A stretch of DNA of 5,110 nucleotides. It comes from DATBDM01 sp036269915. GTDB taxonomy: Bacteria; Actinomycetota; Thermoleophilia; Solirubrobacterales; Solirubrobacteraceae. The DNA lies in NCBI GenBank assembly GCA_036269915.1, contig DATBDM010000323.1, positions 1-5,110 on the forward strand. Reading direction: 5' to 3'. The notes below the pieces were generated by a model. The model saw only the letters and a list, made by a program, of their open reading frames with translations. It was not told where the DNA came from and made no database searches. Position 1 is the stretch's first letter. Every line of letters starts with the position of its first letter. The translations under genes were made by a program, and so were the position numbers. Below are positions 5,051 to 5,110 of the stretch, piece after piece.

Positions 5051-5110
5051 CACTCGGGCGGTGGACCCGATCTCGGCGACCAACTCGGCGGGGTACGACG
5101 CGCCGATCGG
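5048..5110 (-). CDS. 3' end of an unidentified gene (partial)
   Basis: The last 20 codons and the TGA stop of a minus-strand gene that continues beyond the right edge. The reading ends ...SYPAELVAEIGSTARV. Nineteen of the 20 codons end in G or C, matching the confirmed genes, whereas the shifted frame checked does not show this; that is why I call it coding despite its length. The family cannot be identified from this piece. It is followed after 15 nt by the 86-aa gene on the same strand. Confidence 0.55.
   Translation of the reverse strand, partial: PIGASYPAELVAEIGSTARV

Overview
The DNA is very GC-rich (visibly well above 65 %, not counted), and almost every codon in the main genes ends in G or C. 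With GTG starts, 4-nt GTGA gene overlaps and a PrrA/MprA-like two-component pair, this suggests a high-GC actinobacterium. Solirubrobacterales/Thermoleophilia is a possible home, but that is inference only. The window is chromosomal in character: no rRNA, tRNA, CRISPR array, insertion sequence or phage gene was seen.

Layout. Positions 2637 down to 16 (minus strand) hold a tight four-gene run: a small single-pass membrane protein (83 aa), an ApbE-type FAD:protein FMN transferase (318 aa), a ferric-reductase-like membrane cytochrome (214 aa), and a class I SAM-dependent methyltransferase (253 aa). The spacings are 1 nt, a 4-nt overlap and 9 nt. A 79-bp divergent spacer (2638-2716) separates this run from a plus-strand two-component system: an OmpR/PhoB response regulator (228 aa, GTG start with a clear Shine-Dalgarno) overlapping by 4 nt a HAMP-containing sensor histidine kinase (470 aa). 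The right end carries an unrecognised 86-aa gene on the minus strand whose 3' end overlaps the kinase's 3' end by 41 nt. Upstream of it, the last 20 codons of another minus-strand gene run in from the right edge.

How it fits together. ApbE attaches FMN covalently to Ser/Thr of partner proteins, and ferric-reductase-like proteins carry electrons across the membrane through two stacked hemes. An ApbE/ferric-reductase pair suggests an extracytosolic flavin-based electron-transfer module. The divergent two-component pair is the natural candidate regulator. No FMN-acceptor domain is encoded in the window, so the flavinylated substrate is missing or lies elsewhere. The small membrane protein of unknown role, directly in front of apbE, is the most obvious new component.

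The points most worth a second look are the acceptor-less flavinylation/heme module with its small membrane protein, the altered metal-ligand motif in ApbE, and the tail-to-tail overlap at the right end, where a hairpin inside the kinase gene may terminate the opposing gene.
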